A stretch of DNA of 64,000 nucleotides from NCBI GenBank assembly GCA_044226205.1, contig JBGAHL010000006.1:62001-126000 (forward strand), given 5' to 3'. Of the stretch, positions 10,201 through 19,300 are shown in pieces; position 1 is the first letter of the stretch; every line of letters begins with the position of its first letter. A program made the translations under genes and the position numbers. This stretch comes from M3007 sp044226205 (GTDB taxonomy: Bacteria; Bacteroidota; Bacteroidia; Chitinophagales; Saprospiraceae). The notes below the pieces were generated by a model, which ran no database searches, was not told the DNA's origin, and saw only the letters and a list, made by a program, of their open reading frames with translations.

Positions 10201-13200
10201 GCAAACCACCGTTTTGCTCGGCGGGCAGAAGTTGATCACCGGCGCCACATTGTCCTGAATAACGATGTAAGTCAGGCAGGAAGACTCATTGCCTTCTGGG
10301 TCAGTGACATACAGTTTAACCGGGTGATGCGTCACACCGTCTGCGTCAGCGCAATCAAACGTGAGCAGGTCGCTCGGCGCCTGGAGCGGCACCTCGTCGA
10401 GGCGTTGCACTGCCAGGTCAACAAAGAAACCGTAGCAGTTGTCAAAACTGAGGTTGTTAAACTGGAAGTCGGCTACAGATACGGTTCCCGAGGGCTGCAA
10501 AGCGGCGCTCAGACCGTTGATACAAACTGCATTCGGAGGCGTGGCATCTTCGACAATGACAGTCAATTCGAAAGTCGACTGGTTGAGGCTCGAATCACGG
10601 ACTGTAAAGGTGATGATGTATTCGCCAAAACCATAGTAGCCTGAAATGTCGGAGCCTGTACCTACCCCGCCAACATTCGTAATAATGATGTCGTCGCCGG
10701 TAGCGCAATCCGTTACATAATCGCGCAGGTCAAACTGAAGAAGTGCAGAGCAGGTAAGGTCGTCTGCTGCCGTTTGAATTACAATGGTGTCGGGGGTTCC
10801 GGCAAGGAAAGCCGGCGCCTCCGTATCGGCCACTGTAATCAGTTGCGTAGCGGAAGAGGTATTACCGGACGTGTCCGTTGCTACCCACAGACGGGTGATG
10901 GTATAGTTGTAGAAACCGTAACCGGATGCTGTCTGGGTCGACGTTTCGGTAAATTCAACCTCTACGTCATCGTCACAGTTGTCGGTTGCGGAAAGTACGA
11001 CTGCATCCGGGATCAGTTCGCAGGCCTGAATAGTCGTATCGTTTGGCTCAGTCTCGAGAATCGGTACAACCTGGTCTACTACCGTAACCGTCACAGAGCA
11101 GGTGTCTTTGTTACCCGTGTGATCGGTCACAACCAGCGAGACCGTTGCGTCGCCAAGTTCGGAGCAATCGAGGATCGAATTGATCAGGGACAACGTGATC
11201 GGGCCGCAGTCGTTGGGATCATTGCTGCCGTTGTCAAGTTGTGCGGTGGTCACCGTGGCAAGCCCCTGGCTGTTGAGATGCACCGTAAACGGAGGCTTGC
11301 AGAGGGCTTGCGGAGGGAAAACATCGTTGAGTACCGTGATATTCTGCGGCTGGGAGGTGATGTTGCCGTTGCCATCGTCGTACAACCAGGTGATGACATA
11401 GTTGCCGGGCATCAGGTTGTATTTGGGCGGCGTACCCGGAATGAACGTGCCTACAGGTGTGGAAGGCGTGCCATAAATAATCGGAGCGTTGGGGTTGCAG
11501 GGGTCGGTTGCCGAGGGGGCTTCGATCACGAAACCGCCGCAGGAGTCGACCAGCATCGGCAACACAGCAACCGACGGGATCGGCGCCTGGCCGTCCTGAA
11601 GCGTTACCAGGAAGGTACAGCTGTCGGCATTGTAGGCATCCTGACCTTTGATCTTGATCGGGAAAGTGTTGCCGGCAAGCGGAGCATTCGGCGCGAAAAT
11701 CGAACCCAGCGTGGTGCCGGGAGCAAAAGTCTGGGTCAGTGCAACGTTGCCCGGGCAGTTGTCGGATACCAGTACAAGATTGCGGTAGTCGGGCACCTGC
11801 GCCGTCGGGCAGGTTGCCGTGAGTACCTGGTTGCCCGGGCAGGTCAGCTGGGGCACCTGGGTGTCTTTAATTTCAACCGTAAAGGAACAAACCGACACGT
11901 TGTTGCTGGCATCCGTCGCGGTGTACGACACCGTCGTGACACCAACCGGGAACTGGGCCGTTACAAATACCTGGAAGAAGAAACCGTTGTAGTTGAACGG
12001 ATTGGACAGGTTGACAGCTTGCTGAACCGTAGCATTGCTGATCGATTCGGAAACGGTGAAGTTGTTGCAGTCCGACACATTGGGCACGGAAGACCACGGA
12101 CGAATCCACGAATACAGGTTGGAGCAAGCGCCCGAAGTGTTCGGCAACACAACATGTTCGCCGCACTTGGGATAGTTGAACGTCGGCGCAATAGCGTCTT
12201 TTACTTCAACCGTGATCGTCTGGGCCGTAGTGTTGCCGCATTCGTCTTTGGCAATGTAGGTCACCGTCGATACCCCGATCGGGAAGTTCGTCAGGCCGGG
12301 GTTGCCGTTAACCGGCGACATGGCCGAACCGACATTGGTAAAGCCATAGTTATTCGGAGGGGCCGGATACTGGATATAGTACGAATAGCTCATTTCAGCG
12401 TCGTCCGTACAGTTATCCGATACCTGATTGTTCTGAACTGCCAGGTTGACCGGAGCCGAACATGCCGGCGAACCGCCGGGGCCCTGCGTGGAGTTGACAA
12501 TGATCGGGGAGCTCAGCGACAGGACAGGCTTGATGATATCCTGAACCGTAATAACCTGAGTAGCCGTGCTCATATTGACGCCGTCGGACGCTTTCCAGGT
12601 GCGGACAAACGTGAATCCGTTGGCGCAAGTGGCTGTGATCGGGCCATCCGTATAGGTAACCGTCGGCGTAGCGCAATTGTCCGTAGCCGTGGGCGTACCC
12701 GAATTGAAAGGCGATTGTGCATAGTACACATCGCAGCTGACCGTCATCGGGCCAGGTGCGGTAATCGACGGAGCGCCGGCATCAACAACATTAACCTGAC
12801 GCGAGCAAGTCGTGTTGACGTTTCCTGCCGGGTCAGTCACTTTGAGGAACACGGTATGCAGACCAATCTGGGGGCAGCCGACCGTCAGCGACGTAGCGTA
12901 AGCGCCGCCTGCATCGAGTTTGATGCTGTCCGTTTTGGAGCAGTTATCGGTAGAAGTAGCATAGATCTGGTTGGGCAAAATCGTGGCCGTGGTGCCGGTC
13001 AGGTTGACCGTCAAGGTACCTGACTGACAAGTAACGGTCGGAGCAATAAGGTCCTGAACCGTGACCGTCGCCGTACAGGTGCTGGTGCGGCCACCGAAAT
13101 CAGTAGCCGTCATCGTCACGATATTGGCGCCGAGCGGAATGCAATCAAAGGCAAACGTCGAAGGCGACAGCGAGAAGCTGCAGTTATCCGAAGAACCATT

Positions 13201-15705
13201 GTCGATTGCAGAAACCGGAATGGAAGCATTACCGGTAGCGTCGAGTTGTACCGTTGCGTCTTTACACTTTGCAACCGGGTTCTGATTGTCGGCAACAACT
13301 ACGTTGAACGTGTACGTGCCGATATTGCCCAAGGCGTCTTTGGCCAGCCAGGACACCGTTGTGGTGCCGAGCGGGAAAATAGCGCCGGGCTGGTGGCTCT
13401 GGAACAGCGTCGTCACCGGCGGGCTGCAGGCGTCGGAAACTGCCGGCCAAGTCCAGCTGTATTGTGCGAAACAACCGTTATTGACCGTGTTAAGGTTCAC
13501 GGTGGAGCCATTGTCGGGGACGTTGGCCGGGCTGTCGTTGAACGTCGGGCCAGCCTGGTCGGTCACGTTTACGCTGAAAGAGCAGGTGCCAGAATTGAGG
13601 CTGCCGTCGAGTACGCGTACCGTTACCGTCGTAACGCCGGTGCTGAATACCAACCCGCTGAGGTCATATTCATTAAAAATACCGGGCGTAACGGGAACAA
13701 AGGAACCCGAGTTGATTTTGTATTCAAATGTAACGCCGCAAGGATCGATGGCGTTGTCGAAATATTCTTTCGGACCGACGGTGATCGGAATGACCGGAGC
13801 CGCCTGGGTAAAAATCAGGTCGGCGATGGAAGCCGAGCAGGAAGCATTGGACGGGATCGTTACGTTGGTCGGGCAGGACACGACCGGCGAGGTATTATCG
13901 GTGACAAAAACAGTAGCGGTGCAAGTGTTCATATTGCCCGACTCATCTTTCACCGTCAGGGTAACCATATTGCTGCCCAGGTTGGTGCAATCGAAAAGGT
14001 TGGGCGAAACGGTAATCGTGTCGATAGCGCAGTTGTCGGAAGAACCGTTGTCGACAACGGAAGGATCGAGCAGCGCCTCACCGATTTGCGGGTCGAGCGT
14101 AAGCAGGATGGGCGAGCCGGTGCACTCGGCATCAGGCGCTTCGTTTTCATCAATATCAAAGGTGTAATCAACATGGATTTCATTGTTGAAAGCATCTTTC
14201 CATTGATAACGTACTACCGTCACCCCAGCAGGGAATTGAACGGTGATCGAGCCGCCGCCCATCGGAGGAAATGCGGGTGCGCCGGTCAAAACATTGGGAT
14301 CGGGTCCGGAGATTACCGTTTCGGTAAACGTAACGGCACTGCAGTCGGATACCGTACCGATCGTCGGGCGGGTAAACGTCACGACTTTCGAACAATCACC
14401 CGCTGTAACAGGGAAAGTGAAGTTTTGGCCAGTAGGAGCCGGGGTAACACCCGGAGCAGAGTTATCATTGACCTGAATGGCAATCGTGCAGGAAGACGTA
14501 TTGCCATCGCCATCCAATGCGGTCCAGATGACGTTGGTTGTGCCGATCGGGAATACCGAACCGGCCAGCGACGAAGTCGCGTCGTAGTTATTGACAAGCG
14601 TGGGGACTACACAATTGTCGATAGCCGTGGCATCAAACTCGGTACCTGCCGCGGTGTAACTGCAGGATGCCGGAAGAGAAGCCGAACGCACGAGCGGCGA
14701 AGTCGGGCAGGTGATAACCGGCTTTTCATCGTCTTGAACCAGTACATTGAAATTGCAGGTAGCCGTGTTCATGGCTGCATCCGTGGCGGTGAAAGTCACC
14801 GTCGTCAGCAGGCCTTCTGCAAAACGGACACTCGAAAGGTTGCCAATACCGGAAGCCGGCACGGCGCCAGGGGCAGCCCAGGTAACCGTGACGCCCGGAC
14901 AGTTGTCGGTAGCGGCGGGTGCGGTAAAACTCAAGTCCGCGAAACAAACCCCGTTGTCTGTGCCGTAGGGGTTGATGGGTGTGGGACAGGTGATCGGGTT
15001 GGGGGCCTGAGCGTCGCTTACGTTCACAGAGAAAAAGCAAGCGCTGGTATTTCCTTTGCTGTCGGAGGCTGTCCAGGTAATCGTTGTTGCACCTTGATTA
15101 ATAGGCACACCGGAAAGAGAACCCGAAGCGGAACCTGTGGTTGCACCAGTCAGCACATAGGAGTAGGAAATCGGGCCGCAGTTGTCGGTAGCGGAGGCAT
15201 TAAACTCCGCGCCAACTGTTGTGTACGTGCACGCTCCGGGATTCGTATTGCGCACGGCATTGACCGGGCAGGTCACTACCGGCGGTGTAATATCTTCAAG
15301 TTGAACAAAAAACTGCTTGGCTTCGCTCTCGTTAGGGTCGTTGGGAGGATCACCGGCATTCTGGGCAAAAGCCACCCAGAACTCGATTGGCTGCGAACCG
15401 CTCAGGTCCGAGCAGTCCAGTGTGTAGGGCGCGGTGCCCAGGTAAGTCGTCTTTGCCTGGTCGGCGTAAAGCCTGGTCTTGGCACTGGTCATCGGTGTGC
15501 AGGTGCCGGTACTGTAACCGGCGCCGTTGATCATCAGTCGAGTCAGGCTCGCTGTACCGGTGATGGGGTCAAGGGTCAGACCAATGGTGGCTGGGGTCGC
15601 CGGGAAGGCGATGTCGCACTGGGCATGTGCTTGCTGTGCTCCGAGGAGCAACAACATAGCCATGCAACAGGACGTCAGCCAACGCAGAGTCGGGTTGCTG
15701 TTCAT
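7255..15705 (-). CDS. Giant secreted HYR-repeat protein with SprB, cohesin-like and dockerin-like modules, type A T9SS sorting domain
   Basis: I chose the ATG at 15703-15705 because a clean signal peptide follows (MNSNPTLRWLTSCCMAMLLL, cleavage near AHAQ); the frame opens further upstream to 15777. The product is about 2816 residues. Roughly 22 HYR/Ig-like repeats of about 80-120 residues fill residues 120-2160, in two flavours: classic CSF-VTV types and DNGSSDNC types. A SprB-type repeat (GGSGSVTYEWNTDETTASI) lies at about 2163-2242. Next come a cohesin-like module (about 2243-2360), a carboxypeptidase-like beta domain, a dockerin-like calcium loop (ADVNNTKTVTLADYLLI, about 2483-2507) and a second cohesin-like module (about 2590-2712). 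The C-terminus (LYQNQPNPF, LRVYNAAGQLV, GVYWYEL) is a type A sorting domain. It is an exported, presumably surface-attached adhesin; its ligand is unknown. Confidence 0.9.
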   Translation of the reverse strand: MNSNPTLRWLTSCCMAMLLLLGAQQAHAQCDIAFPATPATIGLTLDPITGTASLTRLMINGAGYSTGTCTPMTSAKTRLYADQAKTTYLGTAPYTLDCSDLSGSQPIEFWVAFAQNAGDPPNDPNESEAKQFFVQLEDITPPVVTCPVNAVRNTNPGACTYTTVGAEFNASATDNCGPISYSYVLTGATTGSASGSLSGVPINQGATTITWTASDSKGNTSACFFSVNVSDAQAPNPITCPTPINPYGTDNGVCFADLSFTAPAATDNCPGVTVTWAAPGAVPASGIGNLSSVRFAEGLLTTVTFTATDAAMNTATCNFNVLVQDDEKPVITCPTSPLVRSASLPASCSYTAAGTEFDATAIDNCVVPTLVNNYDATSSLAGSVFPIGTTNVIWTALDGDGNTSSCTIAIQVNDNSAPGVTPAPTGQNFTFPVTAGDCSKVVTFTRPTIGTVSDCSAVTFTETVISGPDPNVLTGAPAFPPMGGGSITVQFPAGVTVVRYQWKDAFNNEIHVDYTFDIDENEAPDAECTGSPILLTLDPQIGEALLDPSVVDNGSSDNCAIDTITVSPNLFDCTNLGSNMVTLTVKDESGNMNTCTATVFVTDNTSPVVSCPTNVTIPSNASCSASIADLIFTQAAPVIPITVGPKEYFDNAIDPCGVTFEYKINSGSFVPVTPGIFNEYDLSGLVFSTGVTTVTVRVLDGSLNSGTCSFSVNVTDQAGPTFNDSPANVPDNGSTVNLNTVNNGCFAQYSWTWPAVSDACSPPVTTLFQSHQPGAIFPLGTTTVSWLAKDALGNIGTYTFNVVVADNQNPVAKCKDATVQLDATGNASIPVSAIDNGSSDNCSFSLSPSTFAFDCIPLGANIVTMTATDFGGRTSTCTATVTVQDLIAPTVTCQSGTLTVNLTGTTATILPNQIYATSTDNCSKTDSIKLDAGGAYATSLTVGCPQIGLHTVFLKVTDPAGNVNTTCSRQVNVVDAGAPSITAPGPMTVSCDVYYAQSPFNSGTPTATDNCATPTVTYTDGPITATCANGFTFVRTWKASDGVNMSTATQVITVQDIIKPVLSLSSPIIVNSTQGPGGSPACSAPVNLAVQNNQVSDNCTDDAEMSYSYYIQYPAPPNNYGFTNVGSAMSPVNGNPGLTNFPIGVSTVTYIAKDECGNTTAQTITVEVKDAIAPTFNYPKCGEHVVLPNTSGACSNLYSWIRPWSSVPNVSDCNNFTVSESISNATVQQAVNLSNPFNYNGFFFQVFVTAQFPVGVTTVSYTATDASNNVSVCSFTVEIKDTQVPQLTCPGNQVLTATCPTAQVPDYRNLVLVSDNCPGNVALTQTFAPGTTLGSIFAPNAPLAGNTFPIKIKGQDAYNADSCTFLVTLQDGQAPIPSVAVLPMLVDSCGGFVIEAPSATDPCNPNAPIIYGTPSTPVGTFIPGTPPKYNLMPGNYVITWLYDDGNGNITSQPQNITVLNDVFPPQALCKPPFTVHLNSQGLATVTTAQLDNGSNDPNDCGPITLSLINSILDCSELGDATVSLVVTDHTGNKDTCSVTVTVVDQVVPILETEPNDTTIQACELIPDAVVLSATDNCDDDVEVEFTETSTQTASGYGFYNYTITRLWVATDTSGNTSSATQLITVADTEAPAFLAGTPDTIVIQTAADDLTCSALLQFDLRDYVTDCATGDDIIITNVGGVGTGSDISGYYGFGEYIITFTVRDSSLNQSTFELTVIVEDATPPNAVCINGLSAALQPSGTVSVADFQFNNLSFDNCYGFFVDLAVQRLDEVPLQAPSDLLTFDCADADGVTHHPVKLYVTDPEGNESSCLTYIVIQDNVAPVINFCPPSKTVVCSDNLSPDVHQYATATDNCASPNNPVIIYSDTQDTADANSMACYLIHRVWMATDQAGNTSTCVQTFSVIDTVAPVLSAYNPDITVSCEAGVPSPLTITATDNCSLNVPVDLQEDTINVAQGPCGNYSYTIVRTRTAVDDCGNVTVHVRNITVVDTTAPSFPGLQDTLQVYSANSAPNTNCTVPVNFAVTPFDCSTTAEMLITNDAPFGDGQMSISGDYPVGTYKIFFSAVDACGNTGVDSLVLEVIDNSIPTVVCNNNVVVSLGSNGSATIQPEDIDLGSIDNCAIDTMYLDQATFDCGNLGINPVTLSVVDVNGNINTCTVNVDVTLGVGSGLSIDVQGNNESFFGAEDGAATVVVTGGSGSVTYEWNTDETTASISSLTPGTYYVTVYDQNSGCQQVDSITIAEGAKIKLTIGDEGGAQGETVSVPVSVENFTSVSGFTFTVNVLDPAIGTVVGVSGIDPSLSSSLQTNLLAGNNVAVLWTDLNPLTLPDGTILFYVDVQLGTAPLGSNTPVAAVGTPVALNFTVEGANGPVDVTVDQMTGSVEITQLVNTDVTLAGDIKTWINPENPNSIEKPVANVTVNLAGTVTNSEITTAAGTYDFDVPLNANTTTSCSKVTVGPPYNAGVTAGDLLRIVNHIFGDTLPSPYQWIAADVNNTKTVTLADYLLIQRLALGTDQHIMNSPDWKFVPKSHLFPANNTAPFGPLTLAYPQTIQHNPADQDFLDDDFVAIRMGDVNGNTPVTLTNDDVEDRTGETFRFRVSDRAFQAGELVTIPFKASDFTNRHAYQMTIDFDPSVFELADMKGAKLELTDDNFGTTHLSDGHLTTLWVSREPVTLNDDEVLFTVTFRAIQGSSSLSKVMHVGSEITRAEAYNADGSTMKVDLEFVQPLNGLNEADFALYQNQPNPFREGTSIGFRLPESGRASLRVYNAAGQLVKLVVGNFEQGYNEVRFQKSDFGTPGVYWYELETPTHSDRKKMILID

Positions 15706-16332
15706 GGTCAACAGATTTGATGATGGGAAATAAAATGTGGAGAGATGTCTGAAGAAGGGTTGAGATTTCTTCATCAAGCGATCGGTTTGGAATGAAAAAA
15801 TGTTGTTTTACGCAGATTCCGCCAGCTTTGCATTTGCTGCATTATATACTCATCGGGAAACCGGCCGGAAGTCGGAACCAACCGCAAGGTCGTCGGATTA
15901 AAGGATTTAAAAAACGCCGCAAGTTTAAGGCGAAAAGTCAGAACCATTCAAATAAATTTGGGTTCGAAAGTGTTCGTGCCAGCATACGCCAAAAACCGTA
16001 CCAATTTTGGGGTACCCCCGCCGTTTACTTGCCAATACCGCCGTTTTCTGCTGTTGGTTTCACATTTTACGTTAAAAGTGAGCAAGAGTCACATGCTTGA
16101 CATACCTTTGGCAAGGTATTTGAACAAATTATTTTTAATCCTAAAATTTTCCTCGCCTCAAACGCTTCTTTTCGCCGGAAATCTGCCCGGGTTTCTGCAA
16201 TCCCCCCCCACTCCATTCATATTCCTTATGCCAATTGTTGTTATTCATCTCTCCACAGGTCTGGACAGGTGACATCTCTGTTTGCAACAACTAATCCTGA
16301 TTCCATTTTCTTAACCGATTAACTTTCTCCGC
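15706..16332. other. Divergent intergenic region between the two largest surface-protein genes
   Basis: This 627-bp spacer separates two outward-reading giant genes and is visibly more AT-rich than they are, so it should hold both promoters. Exact TAnnTTTG matches on the plus strand are TAAATTTG at 15953-15960 and TACCTTTG at 16103-16110, but neither has a TTG 19 bp upstream. A KpnI-like palindrome GGGGTACCCCC lies near 16010-16020 and a C-run at 16202-16209. Short open frames here lack any recognisable protein character. No RNA gene was seen. Confidence 0.6.
16103..16118 (+). promoter_or_regulatory. Candidate -7 element overlapped by a perfect dyad
   Basis: TACCTTTG (16103-16110) matches the Bacteroidota -7 consensus TAnnTTTG. 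It forms the left part of a perfect inverted repeat, TACCTT-TGGC-AAGGTA (16103-16118). A dyad on top of a promoter element looks like an operator site. The element lies 223 bp upstream of the 4282-aa gene, and no good -33 element is visible, so this remains tentative. Confidence 0.35.
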
Positions 16333-19300
16333 ATGAACACAACCTTTCCACTGAACCAAGTCAGGCGTTTCGGCTGGCTGAATTCCTGTTGCACGATCGT
16401 TTTATTTCTGGCAGGTTTTCAACGAGTCACCACACACGCTCAGACCACGCTTTACAATTACACCAACGCTACAAACGGCGCCCCGGCATTTGTCGAAGCC
16501 GGCATCGAAACGATGGGAACCATCGAAGACCTCAAACGAGGGGGCGGTGTCGACACGACCATCAACTGCTCGGCCAACCAGGGATTCGGCTCCGATGGCT
16601 GGCCCACTACCAACACCTTCGATGTTGACGCTTTTAATGCGTCTGGCGATTACATCGAATTCACACTCGATCCGCAGGCCGGTTACGCGCTCTACCTCAC
16701 CGGCTTCACAGCCAACTCGCGCAGGGAAAACCCCAGCGGTACCGCCAACGACGGCCCGGCCTCGTTGCGTTACGCCTATAGCAAAACCGGTGCGCCGGGC
16801 AGCTGGATGTTTGTCAACCCCGGCAACCCCCAGGCGAGCAGCACCTGCGGCAGTCTCGGCGTCCAGCGCATCTGGACGTCTTTCCCGGCCGTGTCGGTTT
16901 CCGGGTCCGAAACAATCACTTTCCGCATCTACGGCTTGTCCAGCGGCGCCAATATGACCGGCGATTTGTTTTTGCGGAATATCGTGGTCAGCGGTTTTGT
17001 CTGCAACGCTACGCCCTCGGCCAGTCTGACCCCGGTCAGCCTGTGTGAGGGTACAAGCACATACAGCATTCCAGTCGCGTCCAGCTCCAGCGATATCACG
17101 AGCTATTCATTAAGTTTTTCACCCGCCGGTATTCCCACGGTGAGCGGCACCCTTTCAAGCCCGGGGGCCTTGCCTTCCGTCCTGAACATTTCGACCGCCA
17201 TGGCTGCCGACGGAGTATATTCCGGCACACTGACGCTTACCAACAGCTGCGGCGTCAGTACAGACATTGTATTCAACAGTCTGGTTGTTATCAATCCATT
17301 GCCTGTTTTCAATATCTTTATTTCGGAAGAGTCAGGTATAGCCGACAACGACGGCATCATTTGCCCCGGCGACGAAGTAACGCTCTCCGACAATTCAGGG
17401 TCAGGTCTGGATCAGGAACAGAATGATTATTCGGCCTGTATGGCCACTTTTAGCCAAGTCGACCTGGCGCAATCTTTCAAGCCGTCTGCCAATACATTAT
17501 GTGGCGCCGGCATCTATTTTTTAACGGGAGGAAGCGGCACTGTAACCATTCAGTTGTACGACAATCTGCCCAACAATGGCGGGATGTTGCTGGCTCAGGG
17601 CTCGGCTCCCGGCAATAGCAACTGGGTGGATGTAAGCTGGCCCTCGGTCAGTGTCACACCAGGCAATACGTATTATCTGGTACTTACAGGAACCAACACC
17701 AGTGATTGCCTTGGCGGCTCCACAACGAACAACTATGCAAACGGGCAAACCTATGCGAACGTCGGTTTTCTGCCCTACCCTGATTTTGACTTCACTTTCC
17801 ATACCTATTCCTGTTCAGGGTTTGACAGTTATTTGTGGAGTACTTCGGAGACAACGTCTTCGATAACTGTTTCTCCCGGCGCCACCACCACTTATACCCT
17901 CACAGTCACCGATCTCGGCTGCCAACAAACGGCCTCGCAAACGATCACGGTGACCGACCCGGAAACCGTAAACGCGGGCCCGGATCAATCGACCTGCGTC
18001 GACGGGACCGTTTTGCTGGCTGGCTCTTTCGGGGGTACCGCAACGGGTGCATCCTGGTCGGACAACGGCGCGGGTGGCTCCTTCCTGCCGAATGCCACAA
18101 CGCTCAACGCTTTTTATATTCCACCCTCCGGCAATTCCAGTCCGATCACCCTAACACTCACCACCGACGGCCCCTGCCCGGTGAGCGATGACGTCGTTAT
18201 CAGTTACGACGCGGAGCCGGCAATGACCTTGTCGGCCACGGCATCAAGCGCCGCCGGCACTTGCGGCGACGAAATTACCGTGACGGTTAAAGTGACTGAA
18301 GGATTCAACGACCTGAGTTCGCTTCAATACAATCTCGGCTGGAATCCTTCGGCATTCAACCTGCTCAACAGCACCGCTACCACAATCGGTGGCGTCACCC
18401 CGTCAGTATTCAGCAGTTCCGGCGGATTCAGCTATTCGTGGGCTGCCATCAATCCTTTCGGGGAGGATTTGCCCGACGGCAGTGTTTTGTTGACCCTGAA
18501 TTTCGAGGTGCTGAACGCTGGTGGTACAGAGAGCATTGATATTGTCGGCACTATGTCAACTCCGATAGAAGCGACGACCTGGCAACAATGTATTCTGGAT
18601 GTCGCATTGCTCAATGATGCAGATATTGAATTGACGCCGGTTACGTCGGGTATTTCTATGTCTGACAATGACGGCGCTATTTGTATTGGAGATGCGGTGA
18701 CCCTGACCGTTTCGGGCAGCGGGACTTATCTATGGAGCACTTCTGCAACTACATCTTCTATTACAGTATCGCCCGGCTCGACAACTACCTATTCCGTCAC
18801 AGTGACCAATTCGAATGGCTGTTCGGCATCTACTTCGCAAATGATTACGGTCAACAGTTTGCCCCTGGCCGAGATAACGCCTTCGGATATCACGATCTGT
18901 TATGGAAGCGATGTCACGCTGATGTCGGCATCAGGCGCCTCCTACCTGTGGAGCACTTCGGAAACGACCGGCGCCATACTTGTTTCACCGACTGCGACTA
19001 CTACTTACACGGTCACTTTGACCGACAACAACGGTTGTACAAATACCGCTACCTCGGTGGTTAGCGTCACCCCCGAACCCCTGGCTGGCGTGACGGTGTC
19101 TCCGGCCGTGATTTGTGCGGGAAGTACCACCACCATGACAGCCAACGGTGGTGCGCCTGACGCAACCTACACCTGGTACGACGCTCCGACCGGCGGCAAT
19201 CAGGTTGGCACGGGCAACCCCTTCACGACAGACCCATTGGTCGCCACCACGACCTACTGCGTAGAACAAACTGTTAATATTTCAGGATCAGTTCCAACGA

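Noticed and set aside
7498..15720. Very long plus-strand open frames (731, 749 and 824 codons) opposite the 2816-aa gene
   Set aside because: They lie antisense to a protein with clear signal, repeat and sorting domains, are rich in Arg/His/Val/Gly, and show no domain. They arise from the low stop-codon frequency opposite a Thr/Asp/Gly/Asn-rich repeat gene.
16201..16210. C-run before the 4282-aa gene as a phase-variation tract
   Set aside because: It lies over 120 bp from the start codon and outside the recognised promoter elements; a run of eight C is not enough to support phase variation.
15792..16272. Short plus-strand frames in the divergent spacer
   Set aside because: Low-complexity, no family pattern, and they overlap the candidate promoter elements; treated as non-coding.
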